Source: an uncultured SAR86 cluster bacterium (GTDB lineage Bacteria; Pseudomonadota; Gammaproteobacteria; Magnimaribacterales; D2472). From it: 64,000 bases of DNA. Positions 9,139-17,791 of the stretch are shown here, piece after piece (the first letter of the stretch is position 1; each line of letters opens with the position of its first letter). The position numbers and the translations under genes were made by a program. The notes below the pieces were generated by a model. The model was not told the DNA's origin and searched no databases. It was given only the letters and a program-made list of their open reading frames with translations. The DNA is taken from NCBI GenBank assembly GCA_905478035.1, contig CAJQGX010000011.1, forward strand, positions 35,991-99,990. Reading direction: 5' to 3'.

Positions 9139-9604
9139 TATTATTAACTGTGATTTCTAAAATAGAGTTAGGATTATATATATTTAATATGCCCCCTGAA
9201 TTTTCTCCTGATGGGTAAAAAATAATAAGTGGTTTTTCTATTTTTGTATCTTTCAAATTTACGAGAGAACCGTCAAAAGACTTAAATGTTTTGGTTTGGC
9301 TAATAAGCTTATTCCAAGGTGATTTATCATATTTTAATTCTTTTAGCTGATTGAGCTCATAATCAAGTAAAAATATTGAATCAGTATTATTATTTGCATA
9401 CCAGCCTAGTACATTGCCTGTGATAATACTTTCTTCAGAAAGATAGTTAAATAAATTTTTAAAAGAATTTTTTTTATTTGATACAGAGTCAACCAGACCT
9501 ATGTTAATTAATAAAAAGGTTGATGTAATTCCAATTATTATAATAACAACAAGAATTTCTATTAAAGTAAAACCTTTAATAGATTTATTGCATCCAGTTT
9601 CCAA
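9104..9604 (-). CDS. gspH: Type II secretion minor pseudopilin GspH
   Basis: Minor pseudopilin with the hydrophobic helix GFTLIEILVVIIIIGITS and Glu at mature position 5, followed by a domain of about 140 residues. The open frame reaches an ATG at 9646, but that would overlap gspG by 62 bases and give a leader of about 24 residues. A TTG at 9604-9602 overlaps only the last codons of gspG and gives an 11-residue leader (METGCNKSIKG), normal for the family, so I chose it; the initiation codon is an inference. It links the GspG shaft to the GspI-J-K tip. Confidence 0.82.
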   Translation of the reverse strand: METGCNKSIKGFTLIEILVVIIIIGITSTFLLINIGLVDSVSNKKNSFKNLFNYLSEESIITGNVLGWYANNNTDSIFLLDYELNQLKELKYDKSPWNKLISQTKTFKSFDGSLVNLKDTKIEKPLIIFYPSGENSGGILNIYNPNSILEITVNNNGTIKTKSIEY

Positions 9605-10013
9605 TATCAGTGTCCTCGCCTGTTCCGCCAGGCACTCCATCTGCACCTAGTGTATATAAATCATATTTTTTACTTTTTCGAGGTGGATTTTCATAGATAT
9701 ACTCTCTTCCCCATGGATCAAGAGGTTCTGATGATATATAACCATCCTCAGGATATAGAAAAGGATTTTTTAATTCAGAATGAGGAAATATTAATGCTGA
9801 TAAGCCTTGCGATGTTGATGGGTAAGATAGTTCATTGAATTTATATAATTCAAGTGCTTTGCCTGTTTGGGCCATATCAGCTTTGATTTTTTCTAAATTT
9901 GCTCTTTGAAAAATAGGCGAAGTATTTACAACAACTATAGTTGCTAAAATCCCTAAAATAACTAAAACAGCCATCAGCTCAATCATCGTAAAACCTTTTG
10001 TATATTTATTCAT
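9585..10013 (-). CDS. gspG: Type II secretion major pseudopilin GspG
   Basis: Subunit that builds the periplasmic pseudopilus. The 142 residues have leader MNKYTKG, then FTMIELMAVLVILGILATIV with Glu at mature position 5. The C-terminal calcium loop of GspG is clear (LGADGVPGGTGEDTDIGNW), as is the DPWGREYIY core. This is the best conserved pseudopilin in the operon and fixes the identity of the system as T2SS rather than type IV pili. It lies 3 bases after gspF. Confidence 0.95.
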   Translation of the reverse strand: MNKYTKGFTMIELMAVLVILGILATIVVVNTSPIFQRANLEKIKADMAQTGKALELYKFNELSYPSTSQGLSALIFPHSELKNPFLYPEDGYISSEPLDPWGREYIYENPPRKSKKYDLYTLGADGVPGGTGEDTDIGNWMQ

Positions 10014-10016
10014 AAA

Positions 10017-11213
10017 TTATCCTAAAGCTAATGTATTCATCTGCATTATAGGTATTAGTATAGCTAGAACTATAAGCATTATAAATCCACCCATAAATAT
10101 AATTACTAGTGGCTCAAGTAAAGATAAAAAAATAGCTCTTTTAGAATCAATTTCATTTTTCATAAAGTCAGATACTTTAGAGAACATTTTTACTAGATTG
10201 CCAGACTTATAACCACTTGAGACAAGTTGAATAAAAATATCAGGGAAAATATTAATCTTATTTAAAGAATATATAAAATCTTTACCTTCAACAACATCTT
10301 GCTTTGTATCCGAAATTATTTGTGATAGATATTTATTACTGAATATCCTAGATGATTCATCTAATGCTATATCTAAATTGGTACCGGACTCAAGAAGTAA
10401 ACTCATGGTACTTGAAAATCTTTCAATCTCAGAATTTAAAAGAAAGTTACCAATCATCGGCATAGATAGTATTTTTTTATGAAAATTAATATGATTATCT
10501 CCAATTTTGATTAAGTATCTATATAAATAGATTCCAGAAATTATAAGTAAGCAAATAGTAGAAAAAATTATTCCTATATTATTTGAGATACCCAAAAGTG
10601 CCTGAGTAACAAAAGGGAGTTCTGCACCAGCCTTTACAAATTGACCTACAACCTGAGGAAGAACAAAAGCAAGAAGAGAAACTATAACAATAAAAGAAAA
10701 ACTAATTAGAATTATCGGATATGTTAAGGCTGAAATAACTTTCTGTCTTATAGAAGCACTCTCTTCTAGATAATCAGCTAGTCTTGTAAATACAACATCT
10801 AAATTTCCAGAAGAATCTCCTGCTGTAATTAAAGAGGTGTATGTACTCCCAAAAACTGCTGGGTATTTATTCATAGATAATCCAAGTCTCTTTCCTTGAA
10901 TAATATCTTCTCTTAAATTTAATAAGATATGAAGTAAGTTTTTATTAAAACATTGATCTGCAGTTATTTTTAAGGCATCTATAACTGAAGTGTTAGCCTC
11001 TAAAAGAGTTGCCATTTGCCTAGTCATGATCACTATATCTTTAGTTTTTATCTTAGATATTTTTAGTAAGTTACCTTTGGTTTCTGTGACGTTAAGTGGT
11101 GTGAGATTTAATTCTTTAATTAATTTCCTTGCCTCTCTTTCGGATTGAGCACTAAGAATACCTTTTTTTTTCAAACCATTCCTATCAAGAGCAGAATAAC
11201 TATATGCTGACAT
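10017..11213 (-). CDS. gspF: Type II secretion inner-membrane platform protein GspF
   Basis: Polytopic platform protein that couples the GspE ATPase to pseudopilin assembly. The 398 residues contain two T2SSF domains (about 70-190 and 270-390), three membrane segments (near 170-195, 215-235 and 370-395) and the conserved motifs FTRLADYLEESASIRQKV and LLEPLVIIFMGG. Length is standard. Its ATG overlaps the 3' end of gspE by 14 bases. Confidence 0.95.
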   Translation of the reverse strand: MSAYSYSALDRNGLKKKGILSAQSEREARKLIKELNLTPLNVTETKGNLLKISKIKTKDIVIMTRQMATLLEANTSVIDALKITADQCFNKNLLHILLNLREDIIQGKRLGLSMNKYPAVFGSTYTSLITAGDSSGNLDVVFTRLADYLEESASIRQKVISALTYPIILISFSFIVIVSLLAFVLPQVVGQFVKAGAELPFVTQALLGISNNIGIIFSTICLLIISGIYLYRYLIKIGDNHINFHKKILSMPMIGNFLLNSEIERFSSTMSLLLESGTNLDIALDESSRIFSNKYLSQIISDTKQDVVEGKDFIYSLNKINIFPDIFIQLVSSGYKSGNLVKMFSKVSDFMKNEIDSKRAIFLSLLEPLVIIFMGGFIMLIVLAILIPIMQMNTLALG

Positions 11214-12699
11214 TTTCTTCTAGATTGTTTATGCGTATTAACTCTTCGCATGATGTAATTCCATTCAATATTAAATCTTTAGAAGCATCATCAATTGATT
11301 GACTCATTTTAAATACATGATCTGAAATAATATTTTCAGATGCATTATTATGTATCATTTCTTTTAATTCTTTATCTACTTGGATACATTCTGCTATAGC
11401 TATCCTTCCCTGATAACCAGTGTTTGAACAATTAGAACAACCTTTAGAAATAGAGACTTTTTGATTAGGATCCAAACTAAATAATCTAATAGAATCACCA
11501 GTAGGAAATTCTTCTTGCTTACATTCTAAGCAAAGTCTTCTAACTAATCTTTGTGAAATAATTGTTCTTAAACTCGATGCTAATAAAAAAGATTCTATAC
11601 CCATATCTCTAAGCCTTGTTATAGCAGCAATAGCACTATTTGTATGTACCGTAGATAAGACCAAATGGCCTGTCAAACTTGCCTGAATGCCTATTTGGGC
11701 AGTTTCAATATCTCTCATTTCACCAACCATAACGACATCAGGATCTTGACGAAGAATTGCTCGTAGGCCTTTTGCAAAAGTGTAGCCTGTTTTTGCATTT
11801 ACTTGAGTTTGACCAATCCCATTAAGCGTATATTCTATTGGATCTTCAACAGTCAAAATATTTTGAGATGAATCGCTCAGAAATCTTAATCCTGAATAAA
11901 GTGTAGTTGTTTTGCCCGAACCAGTTGGCCCTGTAAATAATATAATACCCTCAGAATTTCTAAGCGAAGATTTATAATTTTTTAAAATTTCTAATGGCAA
12001 GCCAAGATCATCAATATTAATTTGTGATGCTTGTTTATCTAACAATCTTAAGACTATTCTTTCACCATATGATGAAGGAAGAGTTGATACTCTTACATCA
12101 ATATTTTTATCTCCTAGAGACAAAGACACTCTTCCATCCTGAGGAAGCCTTCTTTCTGAAATATCAAGTCCGGATATTATTTTTAATCTTGAAATTAATA
12201 CCGAACTAATTTTACTATCCTGCTTGAGTATTTCTTTTAAAATTCCATCTACCCTAAATCTAACAATTAAATTATCTTCATATGGTTCAAAATGAATATC
12301 AGAGGCCCTATTTTTTATAGCTTGGCTAATAATTCCATTTATTAACTTTATAATAGGAGTATCGTTGCTACCACTTAATAAATCTTCTGTTGCAGAAATA
12401 CTACCTGCAAAAGATTGGAGATCAAATTCATCACTTAGCTCTTCAGACAAAGAAGATGAATCATTGTTTATTGAGAAGCTATTTGTTAATAATTCATTAA
12501 AATCATCTGGTTTGTATAGTGAAAATATAAAATTCGATTTTAAGAATCTCTGTATTTCTTGGTATAAATTAATTGAAAGATTATTCGGAGATATAACTTT
12601 TATTTCATTGTTTTCCTTAAAAGCTAATACATCATTCTCTTTTACAAAATCATATGGAAGAAGATTTGATATATTTTCATTATCTTTTAAGGAATCCAT
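11200..12699 (-). CDS. gspE: Type II secretion ATPase GspE
   Basis: Cytoplasmic hexameric ATPase that drives pseudopilus growth. The 499 residues contain an N-terminal GspL-binding region, Walker A GPTGSGKT (257-264), Asp box TVEDPIEY, Walker B ILRQDPDVVMVGEMRD, and the zinc motif with C390, C393, C421 and C424 (CLEC and CSNC), which marks GspE-type rather than PilT-type ATPases. Length matches the family. It starts 9 bases after gspD ends. Confidence 0.96.
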   Translation of the reverse strand: MDSLKDNENISNLLPYDFVKENDVLAFKENNEIKVISPNNLSINLYQEIQRFLKSNFIFSLYKPDDFNELLTNSFSINNDSSSLSEELSDEFDLQSFAGSISATEDLLSGSNDTPIIKLINGIISQAIKNRASDIHFEPYEDNLIVRFRVDGILKEILKQDSKISSVLISRLKIISGLDISERRLPQDGRVSLSLGDKNIDVRVSTLPSSYGERIVLRLLDKQASQINIDDLGLPLEILKNYKSSLRNSEGIILFTGPTGSGKTTTLYSGLRFLSDSSQNILTVEDPIEYTLNGIGQTQVNAKTGYTFAKGLRAILRQDPDVVMVGEMRDIETAQIGIQASLTGHLVLSTVHTNSAIAAITRLRDMGIESFLLASSLRTIISQRLVRRLCLECKQEEFPTGDSIRLFSLDPNQKVSISKGCSNCSNTGYQGRIAIAECIQVDKELKEMIHNNASENIISDHVFKMSQSIDDASKDLILNGITSCEELIRINNLEENVSI

Positions 12700-12708
12700 T
12701 ACTTATAT

Positions 12709-14562
12709 TTAATTATTAGGTTGTGTTAAATCTATAAGCTTGGTTGATTCACCTGTAAGAACTTGACGCGCTTTTATATAATTATATTTATCATTCGAGA
12801 GCTCTGAAGACTCATCTGAATCTAAAATAATTGTTGGTCGTAAAAAAACCATTAAATTCTTTTGTACCACTGTTGATGAAGATGATTGAAATAATTTGCC
12901 TATCAGAGGTATTGAACCCAACAATGGAACTTTAGATATACTTTCTTGTGTATCCTCATCAATAAGGCCACCTAAAACTATTATTTGACCATTATCTACT
13001 AATACGGTTGTTTCAATAACTCTTTTATTTGTAATTAAATCTATGCCACTTGTTATTACACCAGCAACTCCTGACACTTCTTGTTTAATATTAAGAATTA
13101 CAGAACTTCCTTCATTTATCTGAGGCGTTACTTCAAGCTTAATCCCAACTTCTTGTCTTGAAGTAGTTCTAAATGGATTTGCATTACTCGTACCTAGACT
13201 TTCTCCAGTAGTAATAGGTATCTCCTGACCGATAACTAAATTTGCAGTTTCATTGTCCATAGCTAATATTGATGGTGTAGATAAAATATTTGAATTTGAA
13301 TCTTGAGAAATTGCATTAATAATTCCAATAAACTTGTCACCACCATCTGAAAGATCTCCAAAGCCTGTTACAAGACCTTGGGTATTTAATAATGATGAAA
13401 TGGCAGTATTATTTAGATTAACATCTTGATCATTGTTAGCTGCACCAACTATTGATAGTAAATCTGGTCCTGCTCCACCAAACCTAGTAACACCTATTGG
13501 TACGCTATCTTTGTCACTTCCGTTATACAATGTTTCAACACCAAGACTCTTGGCTGCTGTCTCAGATAGCTCTACAATAATAGCTTCCACCAAAACCTGT
13601 GCTCTTCTAATATCTAATTTCGAAACAATATTTTTTATAGTTGCCAAATTTGCTTCAGCTGAAGATACGATTAATGAATTTGTTTGTTCGTGATATGAAA
13701 TTACAGTTTTCTTTCCATCATTATCTGTAATAAAACTACTTGAAATAGATGAGAGTATTGATGAGATATCACTTGCTTTGGCGTACTTAAGATAAATAAC
13801 ATCAACAGAATCATCAGATGTCACATCTGCATCAAGAGAACTAAGAGTAGAATTTATATTTTTAGTTACAAAGTCATTTGCAGATATGATGACAGAATTT
13901 GTTGGACTAAAAGGTATTGCAATAAACTTACTTATTGTTGGATTATTTTGAGTCTTTAATTTATCTAAAATCCTTACAGCCTCAATAGATGAAAGATTAT
14001 AAAGTTTAGTTATTGAGACCTTTGCACTATTGTTTTGATCAAGATCAGAAATAAGTTTCTTTACCCTAATAACATTACTCCCTCTATCAACTAAAAGAAT
14101 AGAATTAATAGAAGGAATAGTTGATATATGAGCCTGTCTTCCAGTAATTGGCTTTATCATTGGTAGAATTTCTTCAGTTGCTCTATTCATTAAAGGAATA
14201 ACAACTGTTTCAAAATCACCACTAGTATCTGTTGCAATACTTAAATCTCTTGTTGCCTCATTCTCAGGAATAATCCTTACAAAACCATTTTCTGAAATAA
14301 TACTAAATCCATTTACTTGAAGAGTTCTTAAATATACATTCCACACCTGATCTCTATTAAGATCAGCATTTGAATATATAGTAACTTTTCCTTTTACCCT
14401 TGGATCTAGAATTATTGTTTTTTTGGAAAATTGTGCAATATCTTGCGTAACTTTTTTGATATCAACATCTTCATAATTTAGGATGAAGGAATCTTCAGCA
14501 ATTAAGTTTATTGAGTAAATAAAAAGCATTAATACTAAGATATTTTTCTTAACTATATTCAT
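12709..14562 (-). CDS. gspD: Type II secretion outer-membrane secretin GspD
   Basis: Forms the outer-membrane channel. The 617 residues carry a signal peptide (about 1-23), an N0 domain (FILNYEDVDIKKVTQDIAQF), three N1-N3 ring domains, and the C-terminal secretin domain with VPLLGSIPLIGKLFQ and TNLMVFLRP-like ending (KNLMVFLRPTII). A short S-domain-like tail follows, for which no GspS pilotin gene is seen here. It lies one base after gspC. Which substrates are secreted is not encoded nearby in an obvious way; the phytase and phosphatases of this region are candidates. Confidence 0.96.
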   Translation of the reverse strand: MNIVKKNILVLMLFIYSINLIAEDSFILNYEDVDIKKVTQDIAQFSKKTIILDPRVKGKVTIYSNADLNRDQVWNVYLRTLQVNGFSIISENGFVRIIPENEATRDLSIATDTSGDFETVVIPLMNRATEEILPMIKPITGRQAHISTIPSINSILLVDRGSNVIRVKKLISDLDQNNSAKVSITKLYNLSSIEAVRILDKLKTQNNPTISKFIAIPFSPTNSVIISANDFVTKNINSTLSSLDADVTSDDSVDVIYLKYAKASDISSILSSISSSFITDNDGKKTVISYHEQTNSLIVSSAEANLATIKNIVSKLDIRRAQVLVEAIIVELSETAAKSLGVETLYNGSDKDSVPIGVTRFGGAGPDLLSIVGAANNDQDVNLNNTAISSLLNTQGLVTGFGDLSDGGDKFIGIINAISQDSNSNILSTPSILAMDNETANLVIGQEIPITTGESLGTSNANPFRTTSRQEVGIKLEVTPQINEGSSVILNIKQEVSGVAGVITSGIDLITNKRVIETTVLVDNGQIIVLGGLIDEDTQESISKVPLLGSIPLIGKLFQSSSSTVVQKNLMVFLRPTIILDSDESSELSNDKYNYIKARQVLTGESTKLIDLTQPNN

Positions 14563-14563
14563 T

Positions 14564-14965
14564 TTACTTACCTACTAAATTTTCAATTTTATATAAATTA
14601 TTTCCATCACGAAATATTATTTCTTCTTGATTAACTTCCATAAGCTCATATACACCCTCGAGCTTTTCTCCAATTGAAACAACATATTCCTTGTTAGACT
14701 TTTTGACTATAACAGAAGCATCAATCCCACCAGCACGATAACCTATAAGCTTATACTGAAATGAAATATTATCATTAGTATTGCCATTGTCTAAATTTTT
14801 AGATTCAAGAGAATTCTCCAGACTAATATCAATTTCATTTAATATTTTAAAATCTTGGATATTAGGGGTATTAATAGATTGAAATAAATAAAAAAGAATA
14901 ATCAAAGAAGCTGGAACTGCGAAAAGAAATAATAAAAAGAACTTTAGAAACTTAAAATTAAACAT
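14564..14965 (-). CDS. gspC: Type II secretion protein GspC, short form
   Basis: First gene of the T2SS operon. The 133 residues have one N-terminal membrane segment (about 8-28) and a homology-region domain (YKLIGYRAGGIDASVIVKKS, then VGEKLEGVYELMEV and IIFRDGNNLYKIE) that contacts GspD. The usual C-terminal PDZ or coiled-coil domain (about 150 more residues) is missing; short PDZ-less GspC proteins are known in some systems. No good ribosome-binding site precedes the ATG, and a short inverted repeat (14970-14987) lies directly upstream. Confidence 0.85.
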   Translation of the reverse strand: MFNFKFLKFFLLFLFAVPASLIILFYLFQSINTPNIQDFKILNEIDISLENSLESKNLDNGNTNDNISFQYKLIGYRAGGIDASVIVKKSNKEYVVSIGEKLEGVYELMEVNQEEIIFRDGNNLYKIENLVGK

Positions 14966-14969
14966 AGAT

Positions 14970-14987
14970 AAATCATTAAAATGATTT
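14970..14987. promoter_or_regulatory. Inverted repeat directly upstream of gspC
   Basis: AAATCATT and AATGATTT form an 8-base inverted repeat with a 2-base centre, ending 4 bases before the gspC start. It could be an operator or a weak hairpin over the initiation region. The rest of 14988-15107 is AT-rich with a possible promoter for gspC (TTGCTG then TATAAA on the minus strand), not strong enough to list separately. Confidence 0.3.
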
Positions 14988-15107
14988 TAATAGTGTAGCT
15001 TATTTAAAAAATAAATAAGGGGTTTAGTTTATATATTTATATAAAAAAGCAGCAATAGGTAATATGAAATAAGAGCTTTTAATGACGAAATATAAATAAA
15101 TGATTAA

Positions 15108-15194
15108 TTATTTTAATCCTGATATTTTTACAACTTTATTTAAACGGCCAGCTTTCATAAAAATATGAAACTTTTTCCAGATTGATTTAACCAT
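15108..15194 (-). CDS. Unlisted 28-residue basic small ORF downstream of a Pho box
   Basis: In the 319-base gap between gspC and phoR, the minus strand has ATG at 15194 and a stop at 15108, encoding 28 residues (starts MVKSIWKKFHIFMKAGRLNK, ends VVKISGLK). An AAGGGAG ribosome-binding site sits 8 bases before the ATG, stronger than that of gspC. The peptide is strongly basic with an amphipathic look. A three-unit Pho-box-like repeat lies 28 bases upstream. Function is unknown; it may be a real Pho-regulated small protein or a leader peptide for the T2SS operon. Confidence 0.5.
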   Translation of the reverse strand: MVKSIWKKFHIFMKAGRLNKVVKISGLK

Positions 15195-15221
15195 TATTCT
15201 TACTCCCTTTAATTATTTCTT

Positions 15222-15254
15222 TAGTGAAACAATTATGTGACATTTATGTTACAG
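15222..15254 (-). promoter_or_regulatory. Pho box (three 11-base repeats) upstream of the small ORF and gsp operon
   Basis: On the minus strand the units CTGTAACATAA, ATGTCACATAA and TTGTTTCACTA follow without a gap, sharing TGT at positions 2-4. This is the best Pho-box-like sequence in the window and agrees with the known PhoB half-site CTGTCATAAAT. It lies between the end of phoR (15285) and the small ORF start (15194), with the gsp operon 257 bases further on the same strand. Confidence 0.6.
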
Positions 15255-15284
15255 AATAAAACAAAATATAAGTGAAGTAAAGAT

Positions 15285-17045
15285 TTATTTACCAGAAGGC
15301 AATGTAAACCAGAAAGTAGAACCTTTGTGTATACCAGAGGAAACTCCAACATCTCCATTTAAGCTATTTACTAAATTCTTTACTATAGCTAAACCAAGGC
15401 CGCTTCCTTTATTATGTGAGGCTCTTGCAGATGCAGCCCTATAAAATCTATCAAAAATATGACCTTTATCGATTTCAGAAATACCAACACCGTTATCAGC
15501 AACCATAACCCTTACATTATTATCATCTTGTTTTGTTGATATTTCTATCAATGACTCATCAGGAGAATATTTAAAAGCATTATCAATTAAATTTGTTAGG
15601 ATTCGCTCAAGAGCTTGAACATCTGCTTTAATTTTAGTTTTATGAGCTGGTTTATATAGAATATCAATACCCTTCTTTTTTGTAAGACTTTTCATAGAAA
15701 CTATAAATGAATTAATAAAACTATCGAGATCTATAGAAACTATATTAAGTTTTAAATCACCATATTCAATCCTTGATAAATCAATTAAATCAGAAACCAT
15801 TAGTGAAAGCCTTTCAGAGTTATGCAAAATTGCTTTAGCAAATATTTTTGCATCTTTTTTATTGTCCAATGCACCATCTAAAAGCGTTTCAGAATTTGCT
15901 CTAATAACACTTACGGGAGTTCTTAACTCATGAGATAAATTTGATATAAAATCTCTTCTCATAGAGTTCAATTGTCGAAGCTGTGTAATGTCATGGACCA
16001 CTAATATAAATTCTCCAGTTGTTTTGGATTGGTTCATAGAACCCAAGACCCACTGAGTATTCTTTTTTCCTGTTTCAATTTCAAATTCAATATCTGCTCT
16101 TTTTTTATTTTTAACTCTTTTAAATAAATAGTTAAGTGCAGGTATATTTAATTTTTTAATATTTTTGCTTTCTAGTTCATCAATTTTTAATATGATTGAG
16201 GCCTGTTCATTAGTAAAAACCACATCACCTTTTTTGTTTGTAACAATAATCCCCTCTCCCAAATCATCCAACACCAAACCAAATTGATCTCTCTGTTTTG
16301 CAATTATTTTAATTTGATTTTTTAGGTCATCAGATATTTGTGATATAGATCTAGCAACAGTTCCGAATTCATCAACCCTTTGTGTAGGCAATGCTTTTAA
16401 TGCATCACTTTTGAAAACACCCTTTGATATATCATTTGTAACATCGGCTAGTTCTTGAATATTTGAATATAAAAAATTAGCAGCCACACCGCTAGCTATA
16501 ATTGAAACAATAAATACAACTGCAAATAATAGAATAATAGATAATCCAAGAGTATCTGTTATAGCATCTAAATAATTTAAAGGGACTGCAACCCTTATAA
16601 TATTTGGATTATTTTCTTGATTATCAGCAATTGCAAAATATAAAAGATCTTGATTAAGAGTACTACTGTATCTTGATGACCAACCTATGCCATTTGTTAA
16701 AGCGTCAATAACTTCTGATCTATTGTTATGATTATCAATTGAAGAAATTTGTTCTATATTAAGCTGCGAATCACCTATCACTTGACCGCTATTATTTATA
16801 AATGTAACTCTTGAATTTGACGCCCTACCTAATTCGTCAGCTATTTTATCCGCCTCAGAGATATCTTCAAATTTATTTAAATTACCTACTGATATAAGAA
16901 GAAGGTTGGCTTGTTTCTCAAGCTCATTAACTATTTGCAGTTTAAAAGTATTATTTAAGTCTCTTTCAGCAACTACATATGTAATTGAAATGCTTACTGT
17001 TAAAAGTAAAAAAACGATTAAAAATATTCGGGACCTAATTCCCAT
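15285..17045 (-). CDS. phoR: Phosphate-sensing histidine kinase PhoR
   Basis: Inner-membrane sensor kinase that phosphorylates PhoB. The 586 residues are ordered: membrane segment (about 7-25), a periplasmic domain of about 135 residues, second membrane segment (about 166-190), HAMP (190-245), PAS (about 252-355), HisKA with the phospho-accepting H372 in SNLSHELRTP, and HATPase with NLIDNAFKYSP and GSGLGLAIVKNLV. Enteric PhoR lacks a large periplasmic domain; this longer form resembles PhoR of other phyla, so the name rests on pairing with a PhoB-type regulator 5 bases upstream and on the phosphate genes around. Confidence 0.8.
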   Translation of the reverse strand: MGIRSRIFLIVFLLLTVSISITYVVAERDLNNTFKLQIVNELEKQANLLLISVGNLNKFEDISEADKIADELGRASNSRVTFINNSGQVIGDSQLNIEQISSIDNHNNRSEVIDALTNGIGWSSRYSSTLNQDLLYFAIADNQENNPNIIRVAVPLNYLDAITDTLGLSIILLFAVVFIVSIIASGVAANFLYSNIQELADVTNDISKGVFKSDALKALPTQRVDEFGTVARSISQISDDLKNQIKIIAKQRDQFGLVLDDLGEGIIVTNKKGDVVFTNEQASIILKIDELESKNIKKLNIPALNYLFKRVKNKKRADIEFEIETGKKNTQWVLGSMNQSKTTGEFILVVHDITQLRQLNSMRRDFISNLSHELRTPVSVIRANSETLLDGALDNKKDAKIFAKAILHNSERLSLMVSDLIDLSRIEYGDLKLNIVSIDLDSFINSFIVSMKSLTKKKGIDILYKPAHKTKIKADVQALERILTNLIDNAFKYSPDESLIEISTKQDDNNVRVMVADNGVGISEIDKGHIFDRFYRAASARASHNKGSGLGLAIVKNLVNSLNGDVGVSSGIHKGSTFWFTLPSGK

Positions 17046-17050
17046 ATTGA

Positions 17051-17743
17051 TTAGTCGGGCGTTCTCGAAAATTTATATCCTACACCGCGAATTGTCTGCA
17101 CATATTTACCCATTGTGCCAAGCTTTTCTCTAAGCCTTTTAATATGAGTATCAACAGTTCTTGTAGTAACTTCAGCACTATAACCCCAAACATCAGAAAG
17201 AAGTTGATCTCTTGATTGGACTCTCCCTCTTCTATCAATTAATTGACTAAGTAACCTAAATTCAAGAGCAGTTAAAGAAATTTGCTCCTTATTAACAAAA
17301 ACTTCATGAGAATCTATATCAATTACAAGATCTCCAAATTGACGCTCTATTTCAACAGTCTCGTTCTTTTGAGAACTACCTCTCTTTAAAATGGCTTTAA
17401 TTCGTAAGATTAACTCTCGCACACTAAATGGCTTAGTTACGTAATCATCTGCTCCCAATTCAAAACCAACAACTTTATCTACCTCGTCATCCTTTGCAGT
17501 TAAAATTACAATAGGTATATTCATTAATTCTTGATTTGACTTTAATTCTCTACATAAATCTAAGCCTGATCCATCTGGTAACATTAGATCAAGGACTAAT
17601 AATGAAAAGGATTTATCTAGCAACTCCTTACCTTCTTTTAAAGAAGCTGCAGTAAAAATTTTAAATCCCTCTCTTGAAAGGTTATATTCTATTGTTTTTC
17701 GAATATCAGGTTCATCTTCTATGATAAGAATTTTATTTGACAT
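17051..17743 (-). CDS. phoB: Phosphate response regulator PhoB
   Basis: OmpR-class regulator of 230 residues: receiver domain with acidic pocket E9-D10, phospho-acceptor D52 (LVLDLMLPDG), T82 and K104 (TKPF), then a winged-helix DNA-binding domain (TTRTVDTHIKRLREKLG and IRGVGYKF). Its length and the LTAKDDEVDKVVGFELGADD region match PhoB. It precedes phoR by 5 bases. It would bind the 11-base repeats noted at 3867, 15222 and perhaps 750. No Pho box is seen in the short gap upstream of phoB itself. Confidence 0.87.
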   Translation of the reverse strand: MSNKILIIEDEPDIRKTIEYNLSREGFKIFTAASLKEGKELLDKSFSLLVLDLMLPDGSGLDLCRELKSNQELMNIPIVILTAKDDEVDKVVGFELGADDYVTKPFSVRELILRIKAILKRGSSQKNETVEIERQFGDLVIDIDSHEVFVNKEQISLTALEFRLLSQLIDRRGRVQSRDQLLSDVWGYSAEVTTRTVDTHIKRLREKLGTMGKYVQTIRGVGYKFSRTPD

Positions 17744-17791
17744 AATATTTTTTTAATTCACTGCAATATTTATACTCTTTTTAAAAAAAAA

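Noticed and set aside
9605..9646. gspH start at the upstream ATG (9646)
   Set aside because: It would give a leader of about 24 residues and a 62-base overlap with gspG; the TTG at 9604 gives a normal leader.
14999..15019. CTTATTT/AAATAAG hairpin as a terminator upstream of gspC
   Set aside because: The stem is entirely A-T apart from its end pair and lacks a clean T run; too weak to call, although it leaves open whether the small ORF and gsp are co-transcribed.
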